DNA of 61,645 nucleotides from Flavobacteriales bacterium (GCA_011526365.1 WTIO01000037.1:12257-73901), one strand, 5' to 3'. Positions 7,939-17,209 are shown, counted from the stretch's first letter. A program made the numbers and translations. The notes: a model not told the origin generated them from the letters alone.

Positions 7939-8667
7939 GTGAAAGTTTTTAGCCAAATATTTAAATCCCGTTTGTCCACAGACGGGATTTTTTATGCCCA
8001 AATAAAAAAACTCATTGGCTATTCCCCCAAAGATATTGCCTTATTCCAAGAGGCTTTTACTCACAGCTCTATGAATCGGAAAAACAAACACGGGGCAACC
8101 CTCAACTTTGAGCGTTTAGAGTTTTTGGGCGATACCATTTTGGCCAGCGTGGTTTCTGATTTTTTATATGAAAAATTCCCGCAGGCCCGGGAAGGACGGT
8201 TGACAAAACTGCGGTCAAAAATTGTCAGTAGAGAAAACCTTAACAGCATCGGAAAATCGTTACATTTAACTGAACTGATGGAAAGCCCTAAAAACATCAA
8301 AAACATGGGAAGTGATGTTTATGGCAACCTTCTAGAAGCTCTCATTGGGGCCATTTACCTTGAAACGGGTTTTGACAAATGCTCGGCCTTTATCCATAAA
8401 AAAATATTGTCCCACCACTTGGACCTCGACCATTTGGACCGGGCAGTGCTAAGCTATAAAAGTTTACTTGTAGAATGGGCCCAAAAAAACAAAAAACACC
8501 TGCGTTTTAAAATTGAAAAAGACGCTGGTCTTGATCCTGATATAAACTATAGTGCAACGGTGGTGTTTGACAGCAAACCCTTGATAAAAGCCCGAGACCA
8601 CTCGAAAAAGAAGGCAGAAGAAAAAGCGGCACGACGCGCCTACTATAAACTGCAAATTGATTCCTAA
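7939..8667 (+). CDS. rnc: ribonuclease III
   Basis: A 242-residue double-stranded RNA endonuclease involved in rRNA and mRNA processing. The signature ERLEFLGDTIL near residue 53 holds catalytic Glu and Asp, and LLEALIGAIYL near residue 130 supplies the second acidic pair. A C-terminal double-stranded RNA-binding domain covers about residues 170-240 and ends in a lysine-rich helix. The start is a GTG at 7939; there is no in-frame ATG before MNRKNK, which would remove the first helix. It is co-transcribed with fabF. Confidence 0.95.
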   Translation: MKVFSQIFKSRLSTDGIFYAQIKKLIGYSPKDIALFQEAFTHSSMNRKNKHGATLNFERLEFLGDTILASVVSDFLYEKFPQAREGRLTKLRSKIVSRENLNSIGKSLHLTELMESPKNIKNMGSDVYGNLLEALIGAIYLETGFDKCSAFIHKKILSHHLDLDHLDRAVLSYKSLLVEWAQKNKKHLRFKIEKDAGLDPDINYSATVVFDSKPLIKARDHSKKKAEEKAARRAYYKLQIDS

Positions 8668-8676
8668 ACTCCCCAG

Positions 8677-9141
8677 ATGACCAAAACCCAATTTGTTCTT
8701 GACGCCGACCTTTCACTAGATTTTTCACTTTGGGCACTACACACCACTCTTAGTGGTTACGCTCTGGCCTTTCACTTAAACAAAACCCTCAACAGTCGTT
8801 TTACGCGTGCACAGCGCGACTTGAAAACCGAGGAAAGTGAATTTGCATTTTACCAATGGGACCAGCCGCAACAAGGAATTTATTGTGAACTGCTGCAAAA
8901 TAAAACCCTTCAACAACTGGAAGACCAGGGAGGGCCCGCAAATTTATTTGAAGTAGAAACAACAAAAGAAGTATATTTACTGCCGGAAGTAAAACAAGTC
9001 CCTTTTCTTTTAAAAATACATGAGGGGATTGCCCCTCAAACCATAAAAAAAAGCTTAGAACGCAGTGAAGCCATACAGCTTTACTACCTTCTTGCAGACA
9101 AAAAACTAAAAACCAAACTGAATATTCTCACACTCAAATGA
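8677..9141 (+). CDS. IPExxxVDY family protein
   Basis: A 154-residue protein of unknown function. The conserved block LLPEVKQVPFLLKI near residue 105 is a variant of the family's naming motif IPExxxVDY. The family is, from memory, restricted to Bacteroidota and repeatedly found between rnc and pyk, as here. There is no signal peptide or membrane segment. It ends in a 4-base overlap with pyk (ATGA), so it is translationally coupled to pyruvate kinase. No function can be assigned. Confidence 0.8.
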   Translation: MTKTQFVLDADLSLDFSLWALHTTLSGYALAFHLNKTLNSRFTRAQRDLKTEESEFAFYQWDQPQQGIYCELLQNKTLQQLEDQGGPANLFEVETTKEVYLLPEVKQVPFLLKIHEGIAPQTIKKSLERSEAIQLYYLLADKKLKTKLNILTLK

Positions 9142-10565
9142 CGGAGCGAAAAAAAACTAAAATAGTAGCCACTTTAGGCCCTGCCTCGGCCCAAGCTGAA
9201 ACTATTGAACAAATGATGCTTGAAGGTGTTGATGTGTTTCGCATTAATTTCTCTCATGCCGATTACGATAACGTGAAAGAGCGCATTAAAATTATTCGTG
9301 CACTCAATGAAAAACACAATATTTACACCTCTATTTTAGCCGATTTGCAAGGCCCTAAGCTTCGCATTGGAGAAATTGAAGAAGGCACAGTGGTGCAAGA
9401 AGGTGACACCATTGCATTTTCTACCAAAGCCCCCTTTGTGGGGAACGGCACTAAGGCCTACATTAATTACAAAAACTTCCCCAAAGATGTACAGGCTGGA
9501 GAACGCATCTTGCTCGACGACGGAAAACTAATTTTTGAAGTGGTCTCCACCGATAATAAAACAGAAGTTGTTACCAAGGTAATTCAAGGAGGGGCCTTTA
9601 AATCAAAAAAAGGAGTAAACCTTCCCAATACCGCAATTTCACTTCCTGCCCTTACAAAAAAAGATATTAAAGATGCACATTTTGCCATTCAGCAAAATGT
9701 GGACTGGATTGCTTTGTCCTTTGTAAGAAACAGTCAGGACTTGTTAGATCTTAAGGCCATCATAGATGCTGAAGCGTCGCATAAAATCCCTATTATTTCT
9801 AAAATAGAAAAGCCCGAAGCCATCACCAATTTAGACAAAATTATTGCCTACAGTGACGGACTTATGGTAGCACGTGGCGACTTGGGGGTTGAAATTCCTG
9901 CTGCAGAAGTACCGCTGCTCCAAAAGCAAATTGTTCGCGCAGCAAAAAAAGCACGTATACCAGTAATTATTGCTACTCAAATGATGGAAAGCATGATTGA
10001 CAGTAGAACGGCAACACGTGCAGAAGTTAATGACGTAGCCAATTCGGTAATGGATGGTGCCGATGCTGTAATGCTCTCTGGAGAAACCTCTGTAGGGCAA
10101 TTCCCCGTAGAAGTCATTAAAACAATGGCTTCTATTTTAATTAAAGTAGAAGGGTCTAATTTAATTAGTATTCCACAAAACCCGCCTTCCATTCGCACCA
10201 AGCGATACATTACCAAATCAGTGTGTTTTCATGCGGCAACTATGGCCAATGAAATTGAAGCCAAAGCCATTTGCACCCTTACCAATAGTGGCTACACTGC
10301 CTTTCAGATTTCTGCATGGCGGCCTCAATCGCATGTATTGGTGTTTACTTCTAATAAATTCATCTTAACCCAACTGAATTTACTCTGGGGAGTGAAGGCT
10401 TTTTTCTACGATAGTTTTAGTAGTACAGACAATACTGTAGAAGAAATTAACGCCATTTCAAAAGCAGGTGGTTTTGTAGAGGATGGTGATTTGGTGATCA
10501 ACCTTACCGCAATGCCTATAACGGCAAAAGGAATGGTAAACACCTTAAGAGTTTCTCAGATTTAA
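9138..10565 (+). CDS. pyk: pyruvate kinase
   Basis: A 475-residue glycolytic enzyme producing pyruvate and ATP from phosphoenolpyruvate. It begins with the typical KTKIVATLGPAS. The active-site signature has Lys in ISKIEKPEA and the metal-binding MVARGDLGVEIP, followed by IIATQMMESMID. The C-terminal domain is complete. It overlaps the IPExxxVDY gene by 4 bases at the start and shares a TTAA stop overlap with convergent dinB at 10562-10565, leaving no room for a terminator. Confidence 0.97.
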   Translation: MTERKKTKIVATLGPASAQAETIEQMMLEGVDVFRINFSHADYDNVKERIKIIRALNEKHNIYTSILADLQGPKLRIGEIEEGTVVQEGDTIAFSTKAPFVGNGTKAYINYKNFPKDVQAGERILLDDGKLIFEVVSTDNKTEVVTKVIQGGAFKSKKGVNLPNTAISLPALTKKDIKDAHFAIQQNVDWIALSFVRNSQDLLDLKAIIDAEASHKIPIISKIEKPEAITNLDKIIAYSDGLMVARGDLGVEIPAAEVPLLQKQIVRAAKKARIPVIIATQMMESMIDSRTATRAEVNDVANSVMDGADAVMLSGETSVGQFPVEVIKTMASILIKVEGSNLISIPQNPPSIRTKRYITKSVCFHAATMANEIEAKAICTLTNSGYTAFQISAWRPQSHVLVFTSNKFILTQLNLLWGVKAFFYDSFSSTDNTVEEINAISKAGGFVEDGDLVINLTAMPITAKGMVNTLRVSQI

Positions 10566-11659
10566 AACGGAATTTTTAACTGGGCTGCAACAGCAGGGGC
10601 TGCATCAGCTTGTTGGGCGCCCTTAAAGTTTGACAGCGTGATCCCAATTAAGCGCACAGAGTCCTTTAACCGCTCCTGATAGAGCAATTCTTTAGCAATC
10701 TCGTAAATGATGCTTTTCTCCGAAACGTAGTAATCCAAGGTTTTACTTCGGGTTTGTATTGTAAAGTCGCTGTATTTTAGTTTTAAAGTGATGGTTTTTC
10801 CTGGGCGTTTGTGGCGTGCCAAGCGTTGCATTAGCGCATCGGTAACGCCTAGGAGTTTTTCTTCTAAAAACAATTCGCTACTCAAATTGGTGTCAAAAGT
10901 ACGTTCGGCACCAATAGACTTGGCAATGCGTGTGCTTTGTACAGGAGCGTTGTGAATCCCGCGAACAACATCGTAATAATACCCTCCCGATTTTCCAAAG
11001 TCGGCTATTAGGGCTTCGCGAGAACGTTGCTTTAAATCTGCTCCAGTAAAGATGCCTTTTTGATACATGCGTTCAGCAGTTTTTTTCCCAACTCCATAAA
11101 ACTTTTTAATATCAAGAGCTTCTAAAAAAGGGATCACCTCCTCTGGGGGGATGGTTTTTTGTCCGTTGGGTTTGTTCCAATCACTGCCAATTTTGGCTAG
11201 AAATTTATTGATAGAAATTCCTGCTGAGGCAGTAAGCCCAGTGGCATCCCATATGGCTGCTCGTATTTCTTGAGCCATGAGGGTAGCCGACACCAAACCT
11301 TTTTTATTTTGGGTAACGTCCAAATAGGCTTCATCTAAGGAGAGGGGTTCTATTTCATCAGTATAGGAGCGAAAAATCTCTCGAACTTGTAGTGAAATTT
11401 CCTTATAGCGATCAAATCGGGGTTTTACAAAAATCAGTTTGGGACACCGTTGGGCAGCTATGCGCCCACTCATGGCACTGCGCACCCCAAATTTACGCGC
11501 TTCATAACTGGCGGCCGCTACCACCCCACGAGCACCTCCACCGCCAACTGCAAGGGGTTTGCCTTGCAGTTCCGGTTGGTCTTTTTGTTCTACCGCAGCA
11601 AAAAAAGCATCCATATCCACATGAATTATTTTTCGCCCTGCATCAAATTCATAGCTCAT
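10562..11659 (-). CDS. dinB: DNA polymerase IV
   Basis: A 365-residue Y-family translesion DNA polymerase. The palm begins HVDMDAFFAAVEQ, with the first metal-binding Asp, and SLDEAYLDV holds the second acidic pair. The thumb helix-hairpin-helix YGVGKKTAERM follows, and the little-finger domain covers about residues 230-350. The C-terminus LKIPF resembles a beta-clamp-binding tail, which is inference. It starts at the ATG at 11659, is convergent with pyk, and is apparently monocistronic. Confidence 0.96.
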   Translation of the reverse strand: MSYEFDAGRKIIHVDMDAFFAAVEQKDQPELQGKPLAVGGGGARGVVAAASYEARKFGVRSAMSGRIAAQRCPKLIFVKPRFDRYKEISLQVREIFRSYTDEIEPLSLDEAYLDVTQNKKGLVSATLMAQEIRAAIWDATGLTASAGISINKFLAKIGSDWNKPNGQKTIPPEEVIPFLEALDIKKFYGVGKKTAERMYQKGIFTGADLKQRSREALIADFGKSGGYYYDVVRGIHNAPVQSTRIAKSIGAERTFDTNLSSELFLEEKLLGVTDALMQRLARHKRPGKTITLKLKYSDFTIQTRSKTLDYYVSEKSIIYEIAKELLYQERLKDSVRLIGITLSNFKGAQQADAAPAVAAQLKIPF

Positions 11660-11720
11660 TTTTCGCCATTTATCCGCGTCTTAAATGTATAAAATTGCAC
11701 TATCTTTAGAAGACTAAGCC

Positions 11721-13247
11721 ATGAAAAAATACAACACTATAGTAGTGGTCGTTCTTTTGAGCAATGTCCTTACCGCTTTAGGACAGGGGCCGTCCACAGC
11801 GCAATTACAGCAGTGGAATAAAGCCCATTTTCCCACTCACGTGGAACAGTTTTTACACTACCTATCGCTCCCCAATGTGAGCAGTGATGCCAAGGGAATT
11901 GCTACCAATGTTAACTATATAGCCCAGCAACTGCAAGCTGCCAATTTGGAAGTGTCAAAAATTGACTTTCGGGGGGTGCCCTACATCTATGCCGAAAAGA
12001 CCGTGGTGGGCACTGCACCCACCGTACTGTTTTATGTACAGTTGGATGCCCAACCCGTAGTTCCCACTGCTTGGGCACAAAAAAATCCCTTTGTGCCTGT
12101 TATAAAACGAAAAACAGATGCTGAATTTGTTGCTTCTACCCTTAAAAATGCCTTACAAAATCCAAAAGACCACTATGTTTTTGCACGGGCTTCTTCTGAC
12201 TCCAAGGGGCCTGCGTTTAGTTTAATCACTGCCCTTCAGTTGCTCCACCTAAAGGGTATTTCCTTGCCTTATAACATTAAAATTATAGGAGATTTTCAAG
12301 AAGAATTAGGGTCTCCTACAATTCCTGAATTTGTAGCTAAAAACCGAGAGTTACTGGCAGCAGATGCCATTGTAATTTTAGACGGTACTCGCCACAGTTC
12401 CAATCAGCCTACACTTACCTATGGTGCACGTGGAATTGCTACCCTTCAACTTATTTACCACGGGGCCAACACCAACCTCCACAGCGGCCAATATGGAAAT
12501 ATTATTCCCAATCCGGTTTTTGAAATGGGCCGCTTATTAGGCAACATGAAAGATGAAAGAGGACGGGTGCTGATTCCTGATTTTTACAAGGGAATCCGTT
12601 TTACCCCAAACGCATTGGACTACTTTAAAGGTTTGCCCGAAAGTTTTGAATCGCTCTCCACTCAATTGGGGTCAAAAATGGTAGAGGAAGTTGCTGCATT
12701 TCCACAACAAAGCTTTCATTACCCCAGTTTAAATGTTCGGGGGATGCAAGCCGGGTGGACGGGTGCACAAGTACGTACGATTATTCCTAATCAAGTGGTG
12801 GTGGAAATGGACTTACGCCTTGTACCTGAAACTCCTGGGAAACAGCAAATTGATCGGGTGCTGGCATTTATTGCAGCACAAGGGTTTACCCTATTGGATC
12901 ATCCGCCTATTGAGGCCGAACGTTTGGCCCACAAAAAAATAATGGAATGGCACTCCCGATTGGGGTCTATCCCGTTTCGTACCCCCATAGAGCACCCCTT
13001 GGGAGCATGGCTAGAAAAAGGAATAGAAAACGGTCTGGGACCAATTCCTGTAGTCAAAGCAAGCACTACAGGAGGATCACAACCCATAGGGGCTTTTATC
13101 AATGCCTTGCAACGTCCCGCAATTGCTGTGCGTATTCCCAACCCCAACAACAATATTCACGGCCCTAATGAAAATCTGTGTCTTCAAAATTTAAAGGAAG
13201 GCATTGGCAGTTGCTTGGGCATTTTAACCCTTCCTTTCTATGAGTAG
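11721..13247 (+). CDS. secreted M20-family metallohydrolase
   Basis: A 508-residue exported peptidase of the M20/M25/M40 group. Residues 1-21 form a signal peptide ending in ALG-Q. Of the expected metal-site residues I see Asp in ASSDSKGP, the Glu pair in DFQEELGSP, Asp in VILDGTRH and His in NNIHGPNENL. The first His of the usual HxD motif is Gln107 (VQLDAQPVVP). The dimerisation insert lies at about residues 235-360. It probably hydrolyses a peptide or acylated amino acid in the periplasm; the substrate is unknown. The stop overlaps the DUF819 gene by 8 bases. A TATCTTTA box at 11701, one mismatch from consensus, may be its promoter. Confidence 0.88.
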   Translation: MKKYNTIVVVVLLSNVLTALGQGPSTAQLQQWNKAHFPTHVEQFLHYLSLPNVSSDAKGIATNVNYIAQQLQAANLEVSKIDFRGVPYIYAEKTVVGTAPTVLFYVQLDAQPVVPTAWAQKNPFVPVIKRKTDAEFVASTLKNALQNPKDHYVFARASSDSKGPAFSLITALQLLHLKGISLPYNIKIIGDFQEELGSPTIPEFVAKNRELLAADAIVILDGTRHSSNQPTLTYGARGIATLQLIYHGANTNLHSGQYGNIIPNPVFEMGRLLGNMKDERGRVLIPDFYKGIRFTPNALDYFKGLPESFESLSTQLGSKMVEEVAAFPQQSFHYPSLNVRGMQAGWTGAQVRTIIPNQVVVEMDLRLVPETPGKQQIDRVLAFIAAQGFTLLDHPPIEAERLAHKKIMEWHSRLGSIPFRTPIEHPLGAWLEKGIENGLGPIPVVKASTTGGSQPIGAFINALQRPAIAVRIPNPNNNIHGPNENLCLQNLKEGIGSCLGILTLPFYE

Positions 13248-14385
13248 CGACTCACTTGCAGCACTTCTCCTTGTGCTTTGCACTGTTTTGGTGGTGCGCT
13301 ATCTTGAACGTCAGAAATCAGTGTGGTTACAAACACTGCTGCAGTGGGTTCCCCCCATTTTATTCGCCTACATCGTCCCGGCAGTTGTATGCGCCCTTTT
13401 GGACGAAAACTATCAAAATGTTGTTTTGCACCAGTGGAGTAAAGCCATCATCATTCCTTTAGCAATAATCACCATCATGGCGTCCATGTCGCTTAATGCA
13501 CTACGTATTGTGGGCCTAAAACCTTTAGTATTATTTGTTACCGGCTCTTTTGTTATTGCACTATTACCCGTGGTACTCCTAGTGGTACTTCAGCAATTTT
13601 TCCCCACAACGGCAGCACTGTTTATTGATGACGGTTTTTGGAAGGGATTGATTCCCTTAGTAGGCAGCTGGATTGGTGGTAGTACCAGTCAGTTGGTACT
13701 CAAAGAATATGTGGGGACCGCAGAACCGCTGTTTCTTTCTGTATTGGTATTGGACAATGTATTGGTTAATATTTGGACCCTCTTGATGTTTCAGTTGATT
13801 CGTCAAAGTGGGCGTTTGGACAAGCGCTTTGGGCTAGCTGCTGCGCCCCTAACAACCCCTCAAAAACAGGAGCAGCAACCCCAAAAAAATGGCCCCTTAA
13901 CCCTGGCAATTCTCTTTGTCATCCTACTGCTTACAGCCCTGCAACAACTTCCTTTTTTAGGGGTAATCGTGGTGCTATCACTATTGGGGTTACTGCTGGG
14001 TAACAGTTTTGGATTTTGGCACCACCAATGGTGCCTGAAGTTAGGATCCTTTGCCATTATTACCGTAATGGCCATATTGGGGTTAAAGTTAAATTTTGGC
14101 GCCTTCAACTTACCGCTGGTTTTTATTGGGGTGGTACTCCTGTGGTTGCTCCTCCAATTTACTGTCTCATTTATAATGGCCTACCTGCTAAAAATTTCCA
14201 TGGTTTGGGTGCCTATAGCAAGTATGGCTAACTTTGGAGGAATTTCCACAGCTCCAGCCGTAACTGCTGCCTACAACACCAAACTAATGCCCCATGCCAT
14301 AGTATTGGCCATATTAAGTATGGTTACTGGAACTTTTTGGGGTATTTTTAGTACCTGGTTACTACATTATGCCATTGGAGTATGA
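13240..14385 (+). CDS. DUF819 family integral membrane protein
   Basis: A 381-residue hydrophobic protein with about 10 predicted membrane helices and a loop rich in Gln and Pro around residues 205-225. GSWIGGSTSQ and the C-terminal GGISTAPAVTAAYN resemble the glycine-rich re-entrant segments of the DUF819/YjcL family, distantly like GltS-type transporters. The function is unproven. Its 8-base overlap with a secreted hydrolase gene upstream and 4-base overlap with the CYTH gene downstream suggest it could import the products of the hydrolases; this is inference. Confidence 0.8.
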   Translation: MSSDSLAALLLVLCTVLVVRYLERQKSVWLQTLLQWVPPILFAYIVPAVVCALLDENYQNVVLHQWSKAIIIPLAIITIMASMSLNALRIVGLKPLVLFVTGSFVIALLPVVLLVVLQQFFPTTAALFIDDGFWKGLIPLVGSWIGGSTSQLVLKEYVGTAEPLFLSVLVLDNVLVNIWTLLMFQLIRQSGRLDKRFGLAAAPLTTPQKQEQQPQKNGPLTLAILFVILLLTALQQLPFLGVIVVLSLLGLLLGNSFGFWHHQWCLKLGSFAIITVMAILGLKLNFGAFNLPLVFIGVVLLWLLLQFTVSFIMAYLLKISMVWVPIASMANFGGISTAPAVTAAYNTKLMPHAIVLAILSMVTGTFWGIFSTWLLHYAIGV

Positions 14386-14825
14386 CACAAGAAATTGAAC
14401 GTAAATTTTTGGTAACAGCTACCACCTACCACTCCTTGTACACGAGCAAAGCGCGACTGCAACAAGGCTACCTTAGTAGGGTTCCCGAACGCACTGTTCG
14501 CATTCGGGTTACAGCTACTAAGGCATGGATCACCATAAAGGGAAAAAGTGATATGGCAGGTCTGGCTCGCCTCGAATGGGAATATGAAATTCCTAAAACA
14601 GAAGGTGAGGCATTACTCCAATTGTGTCCCCCACCAGTGGTGGTTAAAACCCGTTACCGTGTCCCCCACGGATCCCTTACCCTTGAAATCGACGAATTTG
14701 AAGCCCCAAAAAAAATGACACTTGCCGAGGTAGAACTGCCCGAAACTTCCACCCCTTTTACTCCTCCTTCGTGGTTCGGAAAAGAAGTTACCGGTGACCC
14801 ACGCTATTACAATGCCAACATTTAA
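14382..14825 (+). CDS. CYTH-domain triphosphatase-like protein
   Basis: A 147-residue CYTH protein. The N-terminal EIERKFL (Glu4, Glu6, Lys8) is the hallmark metal- and phosphate-binding strand, and alternating charged strands (RVPERTVRIRV, WITIKGKS, RLEWEYEI, TLEIDEFE, LAEVELPE) form the tunnel. Single-domain bacterial members hydrolyse inorganic triphosphate or similar compounds; adenylate cyclase activity is less likely at this length. It overlaps the DUF819 gene by 4 bases and is followed 11 bases later by the second hydrolase. Confidence 0.88.
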   Translation: MTQEIERKFLVTATTYHSLYTSKARLQQGYLSRVPERTVRIRVTATKAWITIKGKSDMAGLARLEWEYEIPKTEGEALLQLCPPPVVVKTRYRVPHGSLTLEIDEFEAPKKMTLAEVELPETSTPFTPPSWFGKEVTGDPRYYNANI

Positions 14826-14836
14826 ATACTTTTAAA

Positions 14837-16123
14837 ATGAAAAACTATATTCTACTCCTCCTTAGTTTATGTTGCTTCACCCTCCAGGCACAATACCAAA
14901 TTAACGCCGACCGCTTGGAGCAAAGTTTAAAAAAACTAAAACAGTTTGGCAACAATGCAGCGGGAGGAAACGACCGTATTGCTTACAGCCAACACGAATT
15001 AGACGCTCGGGCCTATCTTATTGCTCGCATGGAAAAAATAGGACTTCAAGTGCGGGTAGATGCCGCTGGAAATATTTCTGCTATACGCCCAGGAACAAAT
15101 CCCAAAGCCCCTATTATTGCCTTCGGATCACATATTGATGCAGTCCCTAACGGAGGGCATTATGACGGCAATGTTGGCAGTATGGGTGGTTTAGAAGTTA
15201 TGGAAACCCTGGTAGAACAAAACATCCCTACAGAACACCCCTTTGAATTACTGTTTTTTACCAACGAAGAAGGAGGTGTTTTTGGCAGTAGAGCCCTAGC
15301 AGGAAAAATTGATACTTCGGCTTTAGATGTGGTCACTTCTTCGGGCTACACCAATCGGGAAGGGGTAATGCGTTTGGGCGGAGCACCAGAAAAGATTAAA
15401 AGCATTGCACGAACCCCAAACCAACTCCATGCCTTTGTGGAACTGCACATAGAACAAGGCAGCACCTTATATGAAAAAAACATCCCCATTGGAATTGTAG
15501 AAGGTATTGTAGGCCTAAAATGGTGGGATGTAACCATTACAGGCTTTGCCAATCACGCAGGAACAACGCCCATGAACAACCGTCAGGATGCGCTTTTAGC
15601 TGCTGCCGATTTTATTAAAATGGTCCGCAGGGTGGTCCGTAGCATCCCCGGAAGGCAGGTAGGTACTGTAGGGCGAATAGCCGCCTACCCTGGCGCCCCT
15701 AATGTAATCCCTGGAAAAGTTGTGCTCAGCTTAGAATTACGGGATTTAAGCTCAGAAAAAATTAAAACCCTCTTTGCCACCATTCAACAAGAAGCTGCTA
15801 AAATTGGGGAACAAACCAACACCAGCTTTGCCTTTGCCCCCATAGACGCTACCAGTGATCCGGCATTAATGGATCAACGCATCCAAAAAATCATTAAAGA
15901 AGAAGCCAAAACCTTAGGATATGATACCCTGAGTTTGCCCAGTGGTGCTGGGCACGACGCACAAGACATGGCGTTGATTACCCCCACAGGAATGATTTTT
16001 GTGCCCAGTGTGGATGGTATTAGTCATTCCCCTAAAGAATATTCCACCCCCGAGGCCATTGCTAAAGGAACTCAAGTACTGTTAAACACCTTATTGCGAT
16101 TGGATAAAGCCAAAATGGAATAA
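14837..16123 (+). CDS. secreted Zn-dependent amidohydrolase (allantoate amidohydrolase / carbamoylase-like)
   Basis: A 428-residue M20-type hydrolase of the AllC/N-carbamoyl-amino-acid hydrolase group. A signal peptide of about 18 residues ends in LQAQ. All metal-site features are present: His and Asp of GSHIDAVPNGG, Asp of HYDGNVGSMGG, the Glu pair of TNEEGGVFGS, His of ELHIEQG and His of SGAGHDAQDM. Cytosolic relatives cleave ureido or carbamoyl groups; this copy is exported, so the substrate is probably scavenged outside the cytoplasm. It is the last gene of the 11721-16123 unit. The exact substrate is unknown. Confidence 0.9.
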   Translation: MKNYILLLLSLCCFTLQAQYQINADRLEQSLKKLKQFGNNAAGGNDRIAYSQHELDARAYLIARMEKIGLQVRVDAAGNISAIRPGTNPKAPIIAFGSHIDAVPNGGHYDGNVGSMGGLEVMETLVEQNIPTEHPFELLFFTNEEGGVFGSRALAGKIDTSALDVVTSSGYTNREGVMRLGGAPEKIKSIARTPNQLHAFVELHIEQGSTLYEKNIPIGIVEGIVGLKWWDVTITGFANHAGTTPMNNRQDALLAAADFIKMVRRVVRSIPGRQVGTVGRIAAYPGAPNVIPGKVVLSLELRDLSSEKIKTLFATIQQEAAKIGEQTNTSFAFAPIDATSDPALMDQRIQKIIKEEAKTLGYDTLSLPSGAGHDAQDMALITPTGMIFVPSVDGISHSPKEYSTPEAIAKGTQVLLNTLLRLDKAKME

Positions 16124-16210
16124 ACACAGCTATGACCTTAGGGCAAAGGAAAAAGCGTAAACACTTTTTTAAATATTTTTTGTACCTTTTAGCCTATAAA
16201 CCAATAAACT

Positions 16211-16378
16211 ATGAGTGAAATTGTTGTCGTTATTATTGGCGCTGTTGTTTTGGTGGGAGGCGTTATTCTCTATTCTGTTATAAGTACTACTTCGGGCTTC
16301 GAAGAAGATGCCAACAAAAATTACATCCCCGATTGGATGGAACGTGCCGTTGGCCGTGATCCCTCTAAGCAGGAATAA
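16211..16378 (+). CDS. small single-pass membrane protein with calcium-type loop
   Basis: A 55-residue ORF. Residues 3-25 form one hydrophobic helix, followed by a hydrophilic tail containing DANKNYIPDW. In that loop D33, N35, N37 and D41 are spaced as in thrombospondin-type-3 or EF-like calcium loops. Reading frame, composition and codon use look genuine, and similar short membrane proteins with a DxNxNxxPDW tail occur in flavobacteria as far as I recall. An imperfect -7 sequence (TATTTTTTG) lies about 30 bases upstream. Function is unknown; the tail could be cytoplasmic or periplasmic. It lies between the amidohydrolase gene and etfB. Confidence 0.7.
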   Translation: MSEIVVVIIGAVVLVGGVILYSVISTTSGFEEDANKNYIPDWMERAVGRDPSKQE

Positions 16379-16451
16379 GCACTACCATTTTACAGCACTT
16401 TCTATAGTTTTTTTAAAGATTAAAAAGTACTTTTAATCCAAATTTTGCTAC

Positions 16452-17198
16452 ATGAAAGTTTTAGTTTGTATCAGTAACGTTCCCGACACTACTTCTAAGA
16501 TAAATTTTGTAGAAAACGATACAAAATTTGATTCCGAAGGGGTTCAATTTATCATCAATCCCAACGATGAATTTGGCTTAACACGTGCCATTTGGCTGCA
16601 GCAAAAGCAGCAGGCCGAAGTACATGTAATTACCGTTGGAGAAGTAAGTTGCGAACCTGTGTTGCGCAAATGTTTGGCCATTGGTGCTCAAAAAGCCTAT
16701 CGTATTGACTGCCCCGCCACAGACGGCAACGCTGTAGCTCGTGAACTTGCCGCTCATTGTAAAAACGAATCCTACGACCTTATTATTGCCGGACGCGAAT
16801 CCATTGACTACAATGGCGGTATGGTCGGTGGTTTACTTGCTGCCCTTTTAGGGTATGACTATGTCACTAACTGCATCCGCTTAGACATAGAAAATTCCAC
16901 CGCCACCTTAAGTCGTGAAATTGATGGAGGTATAGAACACCTGGAAGCACCGCTTCCCTTAGTCATTGGGGCACAAAAAGGTTTGGTGGAAGAAGACGAT
17001 TTAATTATCCCCAACATGCGCGGTATTATGCAAGCCCGACAAAAGCCGTTGGAAGTGCTGCCCAGCGCAAATGTAACAGCCACTACTCAAATTGACCGCT
17101 TTGAAAAACCCGCACCCAAGGGAGAAGTACAATTGGTGGATGAAAACGACCTAGACACCCTTATTGAATTGCTTCACAACGAAGCGAAAGTAATTTAA
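16452..17198 (+). CDS. etfB: electron transfer flavoprotein beta subunit
   Basis: A 248-residue EtfB that binds AMP and pairs with EtfA to pass electrons from acyl-CoA dehydrogenases to the respiratory chain. It begins MKVLVCISNVPDTT, and the family signature is seen in EIDGGIEHLEAPLPLVIGAQKG near residues 155-177. Length is typical. It lies 11 bases upstream of etfA. A TACTTTTA box at 16428, one mismatch from consensus, is a candidate promoter. Confidence 0.96.
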   Translation: MKVLVCISNVPDTTSKINFVENDTKFDSEGVQFIINPNDEFGLTRAIWLQQKQQAEVHVITVGEVSCEPVLRKCLAIGAQKAYRIDCPATDGNAVARELAAHCKNESYDLIIAGRESIDYNGGMVGGLLAALLGYDYVTNCIRLDIENSTATLSREIDGGIEHLEAPLPLVIGAQKGLVEEDDLIIPNMRGIMQARQKPLEVLPSANVTATTQIDRFEKPAPKGEVQLVDENDLDTLIELLHNEAKVI

Positions 17199-17209
17199 CC
17201 CCACACACT

